Assembly: GCA_951799405.1 (NCBI GenBank)
Contig: OX637362.1
Location: 9,006,703-9,070,702, forward strand
DNA: 64,000 bases
Reading direction: 5' to 3'
From: Agapetus fuscipes
Taxonomy: Eukaryota > Arthropoda > Insecta > Trichoptera > Glossosomatidae
Part shown: positions 11,116 to 20,839 of the stretch, piece after piece
Layout of the letters: every line of letters starts with the position of its first letter
Numbering within the stretch: position 1 is the first letter of the stretch
Translations under genes and position numbers: made by a program
The notes under the pieces: generated by a model
Told to the model about the DNA's origin: nothing
What the model saw: the letters and a program-made list of their open reading frames with translations, nothing else
The model's database searches: none

Positions 11116-11444
11116 TTACAACGATTTGTTGACAATCGCAATATGTTGCACCAGATCACCATCTGGTTCATACATTCCAGTCAATTGGTACTTCACATCC
11201 AAATCTTCCATGTTGACCTTGGTAGATACATGCTTCTGCAACAGAGTCTTCGGGTGATTATGAGCACCTCTGATATAAGACACGTTGCCCAGCCTGACTC
11301 GTATGGCCATGGGACATCGGTGGATTCTCGCCTTCTTGCACCTCCAGGTCACGCGATTGTGGGTGCTGCCACCGTCTTCGTTGAATATGTAATCATCAAC
11401 CACGAGTTGGATCGCACCCATTTGAGATCGGACGTAATACCAAT
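11116..11444 (-). CDS. mod(mdg4): mod(mdg4) alternative 3' exon E4, FLYWCH type
   Basis: The acceptor is TGTATTTGGTTCCAG, with the exon starting ATTGGTATTACGTCC at 11444, and about 108 residues follow. The N-terminal part WYYVRSQMGAIQLVVDDYIF leads to TWRCKKARIHRC (seven residues between cysteines) and then AHNH. The tail of about 40 residues (QKHVSTKVNMEDLDVKYQ onward) is longer than usual and shared with no other exon. The finger is diverged: CKK replaces CSS, and the aromatic motif reads DYIFN. The entry phase agrees with the array. Confidence 0.84.
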
Positions 11445-12085
11445 CTGGAACCAAATACACAAGGATTATTGAAAAATTAACCAAACAGAGGTCCAGGTCT
11501 TGCAACATGTCTGTCTACGACCAGAAAGAACCACAAAGCCAGTTGTGATGTAGATTAGGTATTGCAGTAATAAATGGTTATAGAACGGACACGTAATATT
11601 GTTATACTGCAGGTAGTGTATTGGGTATTCTGGGTAGACTTTCCTCCACTATGCGCCAAACAGTCTGGTTCTCCGCTCCACAAGATGACTTTACTGTCCA
11701 TCTATGCAGCAAAAAGTTAAAACGCCCTTTCTCGGTGCGGTCCCTGTTAAATCCTGAGACTTCTTGATGTGTTCCTGGTTTTTGTCACTTCGCTCTTATG
11801 GACTTCCAATGAAGCCTAACATCCATACTGCGACCATCAATTGTCCAAACATGAAGATGAGTCGTTTGTTTGGATGTCCAGACAATTAGATAAGTAGACT
11901 ACATTATCCTTACGCACGACTACACTAACCTAAAGCATTTTTTTTATTATTCCTCATTTTTCTTCAATGAATTCACTCAAAAAAATAAAGTACCTACTAG
12001 GAAATACATTTCTATTTATTACGAGCAAATGTTTACAATTCACAGATTATCTTAGGTATATTGTTTGACATAGGCATCACAAGAA

Positions 12086-12282
12086 TCACGAGTGAGTATG
12101 GCGGTCATCTAAGAAGGTTATCCACCCTTCGACAGTGTGCACTTTGGCTCTACACTTCTGACTCTTGCTTTTGGTGCAGGCCCAGATGGTCTTCACGCCT
12201 TTCTTGTGGGTGTAAAATTTGAATCCATTTACGGACATCATAGATTTTCCATTCTTGTTCTGGTAGAATAGTATTTGTGGAC
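12086..12282 (-). CDS. mod(mdg4): mod(mdg4) alternative 3' exon E5, short FLYWCH type
   Basis: The acceptor is GACTGTTTTTCAG, with the exon starting GTCCACAAATACTATTC at 12282, and 64 residues follow. It belongs to the short class, which stops right after the last ligands: FYQNKNGKSMMSVNGFKFY, WACTKSKSQKC, then the terminal RHTHS. Its near-identical sister E6 lies 634 bases upstream in transcription sense. In the sense strand GTAATAAATAG (12011-12021 as TATTTATTAC) is a likely poly-A signal about 65 bases after the stop. Confidence 0.88.
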
Positions 12283-12719
12283 CTGAAAAACAGTCAATGA
12301 AGCTGTGTAAAAAAAGGAAAGGTCTCGTGAAGACGAACACAAGAGGTCACCCAAGAACTTCATACTTCCAAGATTTGAAGTAGCTACGCAACTTTGAGAG
12401 GAAGCAATCAACAGTGTTCGTGGTTTTTGTCACTTCGCTCCTATGGACTTCCAATGGAACCTAACATTCATACTGTGACCATCAATTGTCCAAACGTGAT
12501 TTCTGGAGATGAGTCGTTTGTTTGGATGTCCAGACAATTAGACTAAATGGACTACACTATCTACTATACGTAAAGCATTTTTTCTTATTCCTCATTTTTC
12601 TTCAATATATTCACTCAAAAAAATAAAGTACTTGAAACTACATTTCTATTTATTACGAGCAAATTTGTACAATTCACTTATTATTTTAGGTATATTGTTT
12701 GACATAGGCATCACTAGAA

Positions 12720-12916
12720 TCACGAGTGAGTATGGCGGTCATCTAAGAAGGTTATCCACCCTTCGACAGTGTGCGCTTTGGCTCTACACTTTTGACTTTT
12801 GCTTTTGGTGCAGGCCCAGATACTCTTCGCGCCTTTCTTGCGGGTGTAGAATTTGAATCCATTTACGGACATCATAGATTTTCCATTCTCGTTCTGGTAG
12901 AATAGTATTTGTGGAC
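12720..12916 (-). CDS. mod(mdg4): mod(mdg4) alternative 3' exon E6, duplicate of E5
   Basis: The exon has the same length (64 residues), acceptor (CTGTTTTTCAG) and stop position as E5. Differences from E5 are few, among them E for K in YQNENG, R for H in FYTRKKG, A for V and S for T in the GAKSIW stretch, and A for V in AKAHTVEG. All ligand positions are kept (WACTKSKSQKC and HTH), so both copies look functional. The possible poly-A signal TATTTATTACGAGC is duplicated as well. Confidence 0.88.
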
Positions 12917-13318
12917 CTGAAAAACAGTCAATTAAGCTGTGTAAAGAAAGGTGAAGACTTGTGAGGAAGAACAAGAGGTCACCAAAGAACTTCATACTTC
13001 CAGGATTTAAATCGGCTACGCCACTTTGAGAGGTAGCAACCAACAGAAACAGGTGACTAGCGCATTTAGAACTGTATTTGGAAGATGAGGACAAGATAAA
13101 TAAAGCCGGAAATCAATTCAATAACGTGCGGGAGCATAATCACAAAGGGGCATCTCATACAAGCAAAACATCATTTTATTTCATGAAAACTGAATAAACC
13201 AAAAATGTTTAGAATCTTTTTCCCCCACTCACGTATATTATTTAATAATAATAAACATTTTTAATGGTGTCTCCTATGTACAAACAACTAGTCATCAAAA
13301 TAAACAGTTCTTCCTCTG

Positions 13319-13398
13319 TTGACACAATCACTTTATTCGGGCTATAAAGCCGTGGTCTGGACCATGGCTACATAGCCCGAATAAAGTGATTGTGTCAA
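13319..13398. repeat. near-perfect 38-base palindrome
   Basis: The left arm 13319-13356 (TTGACACAATCACTTTATTC onward) pairs with the right arm 13361-13398 with about three mismatches across a four-base loop CTGG. The outer sequence matches the ends of the foldback repeats at 7030-7110 and 34640-34855, so this is probably a collapsed MITE made of two fused terminal repeats. It lies between E6 and E7. Confidence 0.9.
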
Positions 13399-13487
13399 CA
13401 AGAACCGGCCATGAAAGCTTCAATGTTTCTTCCTCTTTTTCGATCTATCATTTGTAAAGGCGCCCACGGGTTGTGTCGACGATGATT

Positions 13488-13684
13488 TCAGCTGTGAGTG
13501 TGATCCTGAGACGCGTACTGCACTGCACCCTTGACAGTGTGTATTTTGGCTTTGCACTTTTGGCTTCTGTTCTTAGTGCAGCCCCAGATTGTCTTCACTT
13601 CAGTGGCGCGTTGGATGTAAAACCTGTGTCCACCCGCCAGAAGAATGGGCTGCCCTCTGCCACCCGTGTAAAACATCACGGATC
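13488..13684 (-). CDS. mod(mdg4): mod(mdg4) alternative 3' exon E7, short FLYWCH type
   Basis: The acceptor is GATTTGCTGTTTTAG, with the exon starting GATCCGTGATG at 13684, and 64 residues follow. It has the same architecture as E5 and E6: FYTGGRGQPILLAGGHRFY, IWGCTKNRSQKC, then SQDHTHS and stop. Identity to E5 is moderate, so it is an older relative. The ATG shortly after the acceptor is incidental. Confidence 0.87.
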
Positions 13685-13919
13685 CTAAAACAGCAAATCC
13701 TAATTAATAATCAAAAGATCGATGGTAGTGAAGGTAATATTCAGTTACAAATTATATGTACTTTCTTTATATTCCGAAAAATTGTTTGCGTCAGCATTAC
13801 ACAGAGGAAGAGGAAGAGGAAGACAGAAAAAGTAATACCTATCAGATTGTGAACGAAAGGGATATTGTTTAATTTATAATTTTTGAAGGAATTCAAAGAA
13901 AACACTGTTTACTTTCACT

Positions 13920-14000
13920 AAAATTTATTTAGAAAGATTAAAATCTTTAAAACAAATTACAAACGCGTTTTCGACCTAGGTCATCATCAGGTAATAAAGG
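13920..14000. repeat. short dispersed repeat end
   Basis: The block CGACCTAGGTCATCATCAGG with a nearby CGCGTTTTCG resembles blocks at 660-690 and 26755-26785 (CCTGATGATGCC, CGAAAACGTTTG), and partly 21620-21680. It is probably an end of a small DNA element; the boundaries are unclear. Confidence 0.4.
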
Positions 14001-14009
14001 GATATATAT

Positions 14010-14235
14010 ATTTTTTTTTTTTTAAATAGATTTGTGGAAAGGAATGCAATCCACCAACCCATTTTACCTGGCCAGTTGTCTTCATGCGAAAGCAGAAGCT
14101 TGTGTGCATGCAACGGCATCTGTTGAACCAGGGTCGAAGTTATCGTCGCGGGATTCGAACCAGCGTTATCCGGTTCCAAATAACCTGTCTCGATCCCGCG
14201 GCTATAACACCGACTAGGGACCGGCCCTTTCCTAG
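14010..14235 (-). repeat. SINE family D, copy 1
   Basis: In minus sense the head carries TATAGCCGCGGGATCGAGACAG and the B-box GGTTCGAATCCC. It then runs through GCCGTTGCATGCACACAAGC to CCACAAATCTATTTAAAA at the A-rich end (14010-14030). Sister copies are at 37825 (plus) and 59880 (minus). The head resembles a serine or leucine tRNA, to judge from TGGCCGAGGGGTA in the copy at 37825. Confidence 0.75.
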
Positions 14236-14309
14236 TGGAATGGTGGCGGGATACAGTAACAGTAACAGCAGACTGGAGTATAGTGTGAATGTAAAAGTAG
14301 GAAATGTAT

Positions 14310-14420
14310 GAAGATGTGATGGATTAAAATAAACTGAGAGAGGTATACAAAGATAGGAAGAAATGCAGGCAATTTTACAGAAACTCTGGGCATCCCTTAC
14401 GTAATGAATGGCAACAAAGT
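14310..14420 (+). mobile_element. retroelement 3' end fragment
   Basis: The sequence reads roughly LREVYKDRKKCRQFYRNSGH, and is related to the fragments at 19680, 56600 and 62230 (EVCKDRKKWRRI). It is a degraded C-terminal tail of the same LINE family. Confidence 0.45.
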
Positions 14421-14500
14421 TACAGTAGAATGCCTTGGAGGTCTATTGGAATGATATCAGGTATGAATTCAAACCCACAAAATATTTTAACAAAATTTAT

Positions 14501-15012
14501 TTAACAAAAACATGAATAAGATCGTAGTACAATCCTTCTTATCAAAACTTTCATATACAGTATACACCCATGTATGCTATTGACGCTACAGAAATTAGTC
14601 GGTCGTGGTCTACAAATACATATAAACTCGGTTTCGGATCGGTTCCACGATCCCTCATCAGGGTGGTCCTCTTGTGTGTAAGGTTGGCCTTCACGAGGAC
14701 CGCCCTGATGAGGGAGGGATAGGAATGTTTTAGAACAAACTACAGCGTGTTCATAGTTTGATATAGGAGCCGTCGCGTCGTTGGAGACGAAGTACCTCGG
14801 TGGTGGGTGGTTGTGGTCTTGGCTGTGCTCCACCACATCGTCTCCCGTGGTGGTGGCCACGGCGGGGCACGCTTTCTTGTCCGAGGAGGAGCACTTCCAC
14901 TTCTGGCTGACGCCCTTCACCATGTACGACTTGTAGAACGTGAAGTTGTTGATCATCAGAAGCAGAGTCTTGTTGTTGGGCTTGCTGAAGAATCTCGCCT
15001 TGATTGGAGAAC
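14501..15012 (-). CDS. mod(mdg4): mod(mdg4) alternative 3' exon E8 with a foldback-derived tail
   Basis: The acceptor is CTTTATTGAAG, with the exon starting GTTCTCCAATCAAGG at 15012, and about 169 residues follow, twice the usual length. The finger is normal: RFFSKPNNKTLLLMINNF, KWKCSSSDKKAC (seven residues between cysteines) and DHNH, followed by PPPRYFVSN. Instead of ending there the frame continues through LPHQGGPREGQPYTQED into an inverted repeat (14651-14674 against 14692-14714) and stops at 14501. The last 90 or so residues therefore come from an inserted element. Whether this tail is translated, or an earlier poly-A site removes it, cannot be seen. Confidence 0.8.
14540..14735. repeat. 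foldback element inside exon E8
   Basis: The left arm TCCCTCATCAGGGTGGTCCT (14651-14670) pairs with the right arm AGGACCGCCCTGATGAGGGA (14695-14714). Flanking sequence (GATCGGTTCCACG, TCGGTCGTGGTCTACAAATA) looks like the rest of a MITE. Outer limits are estimated. Confidence 0.7.
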
Positions 15013-15057
15013 CTTCAATAAAGAAAAACTGGTTATTTCTCTACCATGCTTTTATCA

Positions 15058-15285
15058 CACTGTCGATAGCTCACTTGGTAGAATGCTTGCGTTTCATGCC
15101 AGAAAGAAAGGATTCAATCTCCAACTAGAGTTTATTATTTACCGTTTTTGTTTATTTCAAACCCAAAATAAAAAAAGTCTGGCATAGTTCACCAAGCCTT
15201 CACAATAAATGAAGTAGTCGGCGTAGGGCTAGCCCACTTACCTGTGAAAATAAATAGATTCAACACGCCACATGCAGCCTCTCCT
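15058..15285 (+). repeat. SINE family B, diverged copy
   Basis: The tRNA-like head is CGATAGCTCACTTGGTAGAA (A-box) with a decayed B-box near 15105, followed by the shared body (TTATTTCAAACCC, GCCTTCACAATAAATGA, GTCGGCGTAGG). Confidence 0.7.
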
Positions 15286-15289
15286 GAAG

Positions 15290-15935
15290 AAGCAAGCTCT
15301 TCTATTCCGTCAGTATCTAATTCATATTACGTTCAAATTGACATTTCCGACATTGGCAGTTTCTTACCCCCCTCTATTTTTTATGAAATATTTTTTTTTG
15401 AATAAAACATTTTTCTTTTGTATCAAAATATTCAATATATTTCGTTTGAAACACATACAAAGTAGAAAAAATATCAACCTATCATTCAACTTCTGAAGAC
15501 GGCTTTGGTGTAATAACACGTAAAAAATATCATGAAAATGTACCACCTGTTGTTACTCCATCGGTTGCTCGATCACAGATCGTAGGCTGAGACAGCAGCA
15601 TATGGGGTTACATCATGTAGAAGATCCCCTGGAAGACCTTTAAAGCGATGGAGGATAGATATCTGGGCATCCATCTCACAGGGGCAGACTCCGAAGAACA
15701 GGGTACAGTATGAACTACAGCAGACGACAATATCTATATCGACGGTTAAATGATATTGGGGATTAGCGACAAAACAAAACTCTTCAGGAGAGCAGTTTTA
15801 AGTTTGAGATGGCAGAAAAATTGTCTTTTTTTTATCATATAGCTTAAACCGAAACAGCTCTAGAATTTAAAAAAAATAAGGCTTCTATCGGCATTACTAT
15901 TAATGTGATTTTACGTTGTTTTACAATTTGTCATG
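15290..15935. other. intron, with a faint retroelement trace
   Basis: 15580-15770 reads on the plus strand as RWRIDIWASISQGQTPK, vaguely like the end of LINE polyproteins. The remainder is AT-rich with no recognisable feature. Confidence 0.35.
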
Positions 15936-15940
15936 TATGT

Positions 15941-16198
15941 TCCTTGACTTATAGGTTGTTATGCGGCTGACCACCCATACTGTAAAAAATTGGTTCACTT
16001 TGCCAATGTCACCCCTGTTTCAGGGAAGGACGGCAAGAGTTGCAAGGCTTATGTTCATTTGAGATTGGGTTTTTATATTGTAGGTCCACATGCGGCATGT
16101 GTTAGCGCGAAATTATACATATCTGCTTGTGGGAATGCATTTAATATAAATCTTAAATGATATATATCTTTGCAGCTTAGATTAGATTAGATTAGATT
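15941..16198 (-). repeat. family C repeat, full copy
   Basis: This is the full element in reverse orientation, from CCTTGACTTATAGGTTGTTA to a tail of four TTAGA/GATTA units (TTAGATTAGATTAGATTA). See the copy at 35232 for the element description. Confidence 0.9.
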
Positions 16199-16456
16199 AC
16201 AAGGTTTTATGTCACAAGCGCCTCTAGGACAAAAAAGGTCAAAAATGTTGTCGGTTACTTCAAAACCATACTTCGAAAACGCAGTCTTTACTTGGGCTTA
16301 AACGACAAAAAGTCATCGTAGAACTATTTGAGTGAGCGCATTAGAAAGAGCGATTTTTTAAAAACAGGATAGCATGCATAACTCATTTTCGACCAGAACG
16401 ACGCTTACCTAAATTTGTATTTCCTTGTAACAGTCAATATAGTAAGTGTTTTGGTT

Positions 16457-16716
16457 TTAGATTTTAATGTATTCCCCTCTATCTGATATAATGTATTTGG
16501 AACGCTCGTGGTTGTGGACGATGTTGCACTTCAAAATCTCGCCGTCGTAGACCATGGCCATGGCGGAACACTTCTTCACGTCATAGCTGGAGCATCTCCA
16601 CTTCTGGGGATAGTTGCCCTTGACCTTGACGCCACGGTAGAAGGTAAAACCGTCGATCATCAACAGATTAGTGTTGCAGTTGTTCTTCTTGATGAATTTC
16701 ACTTCGAAAGGACCAT
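16457..16716 (-). CDS. mod(mdg4): mod(mdg4) alternative 3' exon E9, FLYWCH type
   Basis: The acceptor is TATCCTGTTGCAG, with the exon starting ATGGTCCTTTCGAAG at 16716, and 85 residues follow. It opens with DGPFEVKFIKK if the shared base is G. It then shows LLMIDGFTFYRG, KWRCSSYDVKKC (seven residues between cysteines), VHNH and the class ending DRGEYIKI. This is a textbook member of the long class. E10 lies about 900 bases downstream in transcription sense-reverse (higher coordinates) and is a clear paralogue, including the region around the acceptor. Confidence 0.92.
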
Positions 16717-17356
16717 CTGCAACAGGATATTATATCACGAACAGGCCTTGGTGGAGGCTAATTCCACTAAACGTTGCTAAATTGGATAATCAACAACGTA
16801 AAACAGGTATGTATTCATTTTATATACGAGTACTTACTTAATTGTGACCTCGCCAGTTCGCACCAGAATTCTCTCTCGGGCCAGGTAAGATTTATTTCTA
16901 TCTTTATTCTGAGGTGTACCTACTAGTTAGTGTTCACTTGGTTAAAATAAGAGTCTATATTCTATAAGATACTCGTACAAAGTAAAAATGTATTCAGTAA
17001 AGGTTTACACAATGAGCATAAGAAAGGAATGATAAACTTAAATTTAAAAATAATAATGTACCTAAATGTTTTTCTTCACGATTTGATTCAACTCGTAAAA
17101 TTTTGCTTCATTTTGACATTATTATTTTTAAAATAAATCTTCTCAATGTCAATACACAAACCCTTACACTTTTAACTTAAATAATTTAGTTATAACATGC
17201 ATCTTTCCCCATTGCCATGACTCCAACGCACGTAACCCTCGCAAACCGCAAAATAAATAAACAAAAATAAAATTAGACTAAATAAATTAAGGAAAAGAAA
17301 CACGTGAATTGAAAAATTGAACTCCAATAAAATGAATATTATTTTGGCAAATAAAA

Positions 17357-17634
17357 CTAGTCCTTGAAAAACCAAGAGACATTACAGTATTCTCCTGTGT
17401 CTGATATCATATACTTGGGACGTGGATGATTGTGAGCGTTGTTGCACTTCACCACCTCGCCCTCGTGGACCATGGCCATAGCAGAACACTTCTTCACGTC
17501 ATAGCTGGAGCATCTCCACTTCTGGGGATAGTTGCCCTTGACCTTGACGCCACGGTAGAAGGTGAAACCGTTGATCATCAGCAAAGAAGTGTTGGAGTTT
17601 TTCTTCTTTACGAATTTCACTTCCAAAGAACCAT
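17357..17634 (-). CDS. mod(mdg4): mod(mdg4) alternative 3' exon E10, FLYWCH type
   Basis: The acceptor is TTTCTATTGCAG, with the exon starting ATGGTTCTTTGGAAG at 17634, and 91 residues follow. It is a close paralogue of E9 (GSLEVKFVKK, LLMINGFTFYRGVKVKGNY, KWRCSSYDVKKC, AHNH). Where E9 ends GEYIKI, this copy reads GEYCNVSWFFKD, so the last codons and stop have shifted. Finger residues are intact. The pair shows that duplicated exons keep the acceptor and finger while the extreme C-terminus drifts. Confidence 0.92.
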
Positions 17635-17789
17635 CTGCAATAGAAATAAAGACATTACAAATATTTTGCTTGTGAATAAAGCGGATCATTACGATGACAT
17701 TATATTGTGCAGCTGGTATTTTATTTTCGTACATTTTTTCAATGCATTAATCTGTCCGACAACAAGACTGGATGCATCTAGATTGAGAA

Positions 17790-18115
17790 AATAAAATCAT
17801 AAAAATATTATTAAATATTGTTCAGAAGTCGTCTGAGCCGAATTTTCTGTGAAGTAACTGGGAATTGTTTGTAAAAAACTTAATAATTTCTAGCTTCATC
17901 GTTTTTCATCATGTTTTACAAGCAGTAAAAACACATTTTGTGAAACTGAGTGAAAGAATGTAGGAATATTAAACTGACGCTTCTATTTCACAAATGTCAT
18001 CGTAATGTATGAATTTGGGGGAAAAATGGAAAGACTATCAAACAAAAGACGCTCATCTTTTTATGACACAAATTATTTTATTGACATTCGAATACACTAC
18101 TATATTTTCATGTAT
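17790..18115. other. intron, nothing recognised
   Basis: AT-rich sequence between E10 and the degenerate tandem block. No feature is supported. Confidence 0.5.
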
Positions 18116-18119
18116 TTTC

Positions 18120-19015
18120 TGATCCGACTGATGAGTATTTTTCTCTGGAACATGGGTCGATTGGTGACTCAAATCTGTTGCTCTTAATCTTGATGTATTC
18201 CCGGTAGCAGATAGGGATGGAGCAAGATGGCTGTAATTAATTCGCCAGTCTACCGTACGGTCCAATATTTTGGAGTCTCAAATCACTCTGACTAGTAAAT
18301 TCTTCAAGGCCTTCTTTATAGAATGTCAGTTGTTATGAGTTTGGAGGTATATCCTAGTTGCAGATAAGTGAAACGTTGGAACAGGGTGGTAATAATTCAT
18401 TTGTCAGTTTACAGAACAGTAAATATTTTTCTCTGAAACATAGACGCAATAAATCCTGGGTGGATTGGTGTCTCAAATCTGTTGTTAAATAAGTAAATTT
18501 TTAAGATTGATGTCTTCCCCGGTAGCAGATAGGAGATCAAGCAAGATGGTTTGGATGGCAATGGATTGGCCAGTCCACCGATCGGTGATAACTTTGACCT
18601 GGAACATGTACTTGATAGGTATGGGTTGATTGGTGTCTCAAATCTACTCAAACTAGTGTATTATTCATGGCCTTCGATCGTTCTAGAATATTGTGTACAG
18701 TTCAATGAATTTCCCGGTAGCAGATAGGTCGAACCTTGGAGCAAGATGGCTGTAATGGATTTGTCAGTCTATCGAACGGGAAATATTTTTATCTGGAACA
18801 TGGACATGACAGATCAGCAGGTTGATTGTCTCGAATCTGTTGATCAACCATAAATTCTTCAATTAGCAGATAGTTGCAACCTTGGTGCAGAATGTTTATA
18901 ATGGATTCGCCAGTCTACCGAACTGTGAGTATCTTAATCTCGCAAATGCACGCTTGAGCGATTAGAGTTTCGAATCTGTTGTTCAGCCTTTCATTCTTCA
19001 AGGCCTTGTTTACAG
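18120..19015 (-). pseudogene. five decayed tandem copies of the E11 3' coding end
   Basis: A unit of about 150-190 bases is repeated from 18120 up to the end of exon E11. Each unit contains a version of GTATTCCCGGTAGCAGATAG followed by AGCAAGATGGCTGTAATGG. The same words at 19022-19060 encode the last residues of E11 (HPAPRFHLSATGEYIKL). In sense reading the first copy still gives SATGNTSR in place of SATGEYIKL. Copies sit near 18190, 18345, 18510, 18705 and 18862, and also share CAGTCTACCGAAC and GTCTCAAATCTGTTG. None retains the W-x-C half of the finger. Confidence 0.85.
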
Positions 19016-19275
19016 CTTGATGTATTCCCCCGTAGCAGATAGGTGAAACCTCGGGGCAGGATGGTTGTGATGGTTCTGACAGCGGACCAGCTCATCTTCA
19101 GCTGTGGTGGCGGCTGTAGCAGGACATTGCTTCACGTCAAACGAGGAGCACCGCCAGTTCTGTCGGCCCAACCGCGTCAGCTTGTTCATCTTGTAGAAGG
19201 TGAAGTTGTCCACCATCAGCAGCAACGTCTTGGAATATTGCTTCTTTACAATTCTGGCTTTGACTCCTATGTACT
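19010..19275 (-). CDS. mod(mdg4): mod(mdg4) alternative 3' exon E11, FLYWCH type
   Basis: The acceptor is GTTTCCAACTGTTGCAG, with the exon starting AGTACATAGGAGTC at 19275, and 87 residues follow. It reads EYIGVKARIVKKQYSKTLLL, MVDNFTFY, NWRCSSFDVKQC (seven residues between cysteines) and HHNH, and ends SATGEYIKL. It is a regular long-class member. Its own terminal coding segment has been copied in tandem downstream (18120-19015). An upstream in-frame ATG lies in the intron and is not the start. Confidence 0.91.
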
Positions 19276-19534
19276 CTGCAACAGTTGGAAACAAGTTATC
19301 ATAGTTTGGAATAATGTAGCATTCGTCCTGTAAAAACAATAATGCATGCATGATTTACCAGAAAATGCAGAGAGATGTAGACTTCAATTGCACTTGTCAG
19401 ATAATATGGCAAATTGTGAGAACACATTATTGCACTGTACCCTGGATAGAGGAGTTTGGAGAAACATTTTTCCAAACAAGAAGTTCGGGTCTTAATAAAA
19501 TAAAACAAAAATAGACAATTAAAGACTTTATTCT

Positions 19535-19770
19535 TTCTTCTATTACAAAGAAAGTGTGAAAGGAAAAAGAGGGAAGGGACGACCGAGAAAAGTATGGAGT
19601 GATCAGATTGTGGAGATTGTGAAAGACAAAGTGAGCGTAAAAGAAGAAAATGCATGAAAAAGGTGATGGATATGAAGGAATTGAAAGAGGTATGTCAGGA
19701 TAGGAAAAAATGAAGGCAGCTCTGCAGAGGCTCTGGCCACCCCTAGCGGAATGGCGACAGAGTTACAGTT
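19535..19770 (+). mobile_element. LINE 3' coding fragment
   Basis: The plus strand reads GKRGKGRPRKVWSDQI-like sequence (KKRGKGRPRKVWSDQIVEIV) and then ELKEVCQDRKK. It is the same family as the fragments at 2232, 56500 and 62170, truncated and interrupted. Confidence 0.7.
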
Positions 19771-19989
19771 ACAGTATTCTTTGAAATTGCGAAGGTACAT
19801 TGAGTAAAATGATATAAAAATACAAATAAATTTATTAACACAGGAAAACAAATATTTTTTAATGATTACATTGTAGCCTCTCATAACTATGGTAACATCA
19901 AAATAAGATACAATATCAAATGAAGTTTTGCCCAACAGGTGGCAGCGTCGCGAAAGAGAACATGATTTCATTCTGCTCTACAGAAGGCA

Positions 19990-20205
19990 CACACATTAAC
20001 TCAAAACATTAATAAAATAAGAACCCGGCCCTCTCCGAAGCTGGAAAACCCTCACTTGATGTGTAATAGTTAATGTAAAGTAGGCTCTTTTACCTTTGAA
20101 AATAAGTAGGTAGGACTACTTGCCACATGCGATCCCTTCGGGGACAAAGCAGTGAGAAATTGCACTATATGTGCATCAGCTTAGGTGCATCAACAAAAAG
20201 CATAC
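19990..20205 (+). repeat. SINE family B 3' part
   Basis: The segment from ACCCGGCCCTCTCCGAAGCT to GCACTATATGTGCATCAGCT matches the 3' two thirds of the element complete at 55263. The head is lost. Confidence 0.65.
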
Positions 20206-20560
20206 ACAACAGACCCTACATTTGATATTGGCCCAATATTAATCACCAGAATCGACTAGTAAATTGAAACGATGTTAACAAACCTCAAAGGAGAATCCAT
20301 AACATGAAACCAATTTTAAAGCTGCTTGATATTGTCTTTCCGGACTTTGACCGTGGCCCATAGTTTATTAGTTATTTTCGTCTTCTTTTTATTTTTTCTT
20401 CTCTTGCCTATATTTCGTTCCTACTACGTGTAACTTCTGTGAAATGTAAACAAGAGTATAAAGAAAGTATAAATCATGGTAAGAGTCCGGAAGAACAATA
20501 TCAAGCATCTGAATTTGGCCGTGAAAGCCTAAAAACGTTTACAATTTCAAAGGTGTTCCG
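20206..20560. other. 3' flank of E12, nothing recognised
   Basis: AT-rich sequence downstream of E12 on the transcribed strand. A block like GGCCGTGAAAGC at 20518 recurs at 13408 and 34868 as part of a MITE edge. Confidence 0.4.
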
Positions 20561-20562
20561 CA

Positions 20563-20825
20563 TCAAAGTTTGATATAAATGCCATCCGACACCCTGCACT
20601 TGGGAGGAGGGTGATTATGCTTCATGTTGACCCACGTGACTCTGTCTTCCATGGTCTGCGCTGATGCTGTGCAGAACCAGGGTCCTCCATAGGAAGAGCA
20701 CCTCCACTGCTGCTGACGGCACTTTGTCTCGTAGCCTCTCTTGGAGTAGGTGTAGCCATTCACCAGCAGCAAGATGGCTTTGGTCTTGTATTTGGTTACG
20801 AATTTCACATCCAGGTTGTCTGCAT
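20563..20825 (-). CDS. mod(mdg4): mod(mdg4) alternative 3' exon E12, FLYWCH type
   Basis: The acceptor is AACATTTTCACAG, with the exon starting ATGCAGACAACCTGG at 20825, and 86 residues follow. It reads DNLDVKFVTKYKTKAILLLV, NGYTYSKRG, QWRCSSYGGPWFC and KHNH, and ends GIYIKL. There are eight residues between the two cysteines, one more than in most sister exons, with an unusual GGPWF insert. Other hallmarks of the long class are kept. Confidence 0.9.
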
Positions 20826-20839
20826 CTGTGAAAATGTTT

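Larger units (their letters stand above)
11769..13050. repeat. tandem duplication of about 635 bases containing E5 and E6
   Basis: The segment from TTTTTGTCACTTCGCTC near 11780 to about 12400 is repeated from near 12420 to 13050. Exons, 3' flanks and the downstream TTTATTACGAGCAAA stretch are all duplicated with an offset of about 634-645 bases and a low level of change, so the event looks recent. Confidence 0.9.
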
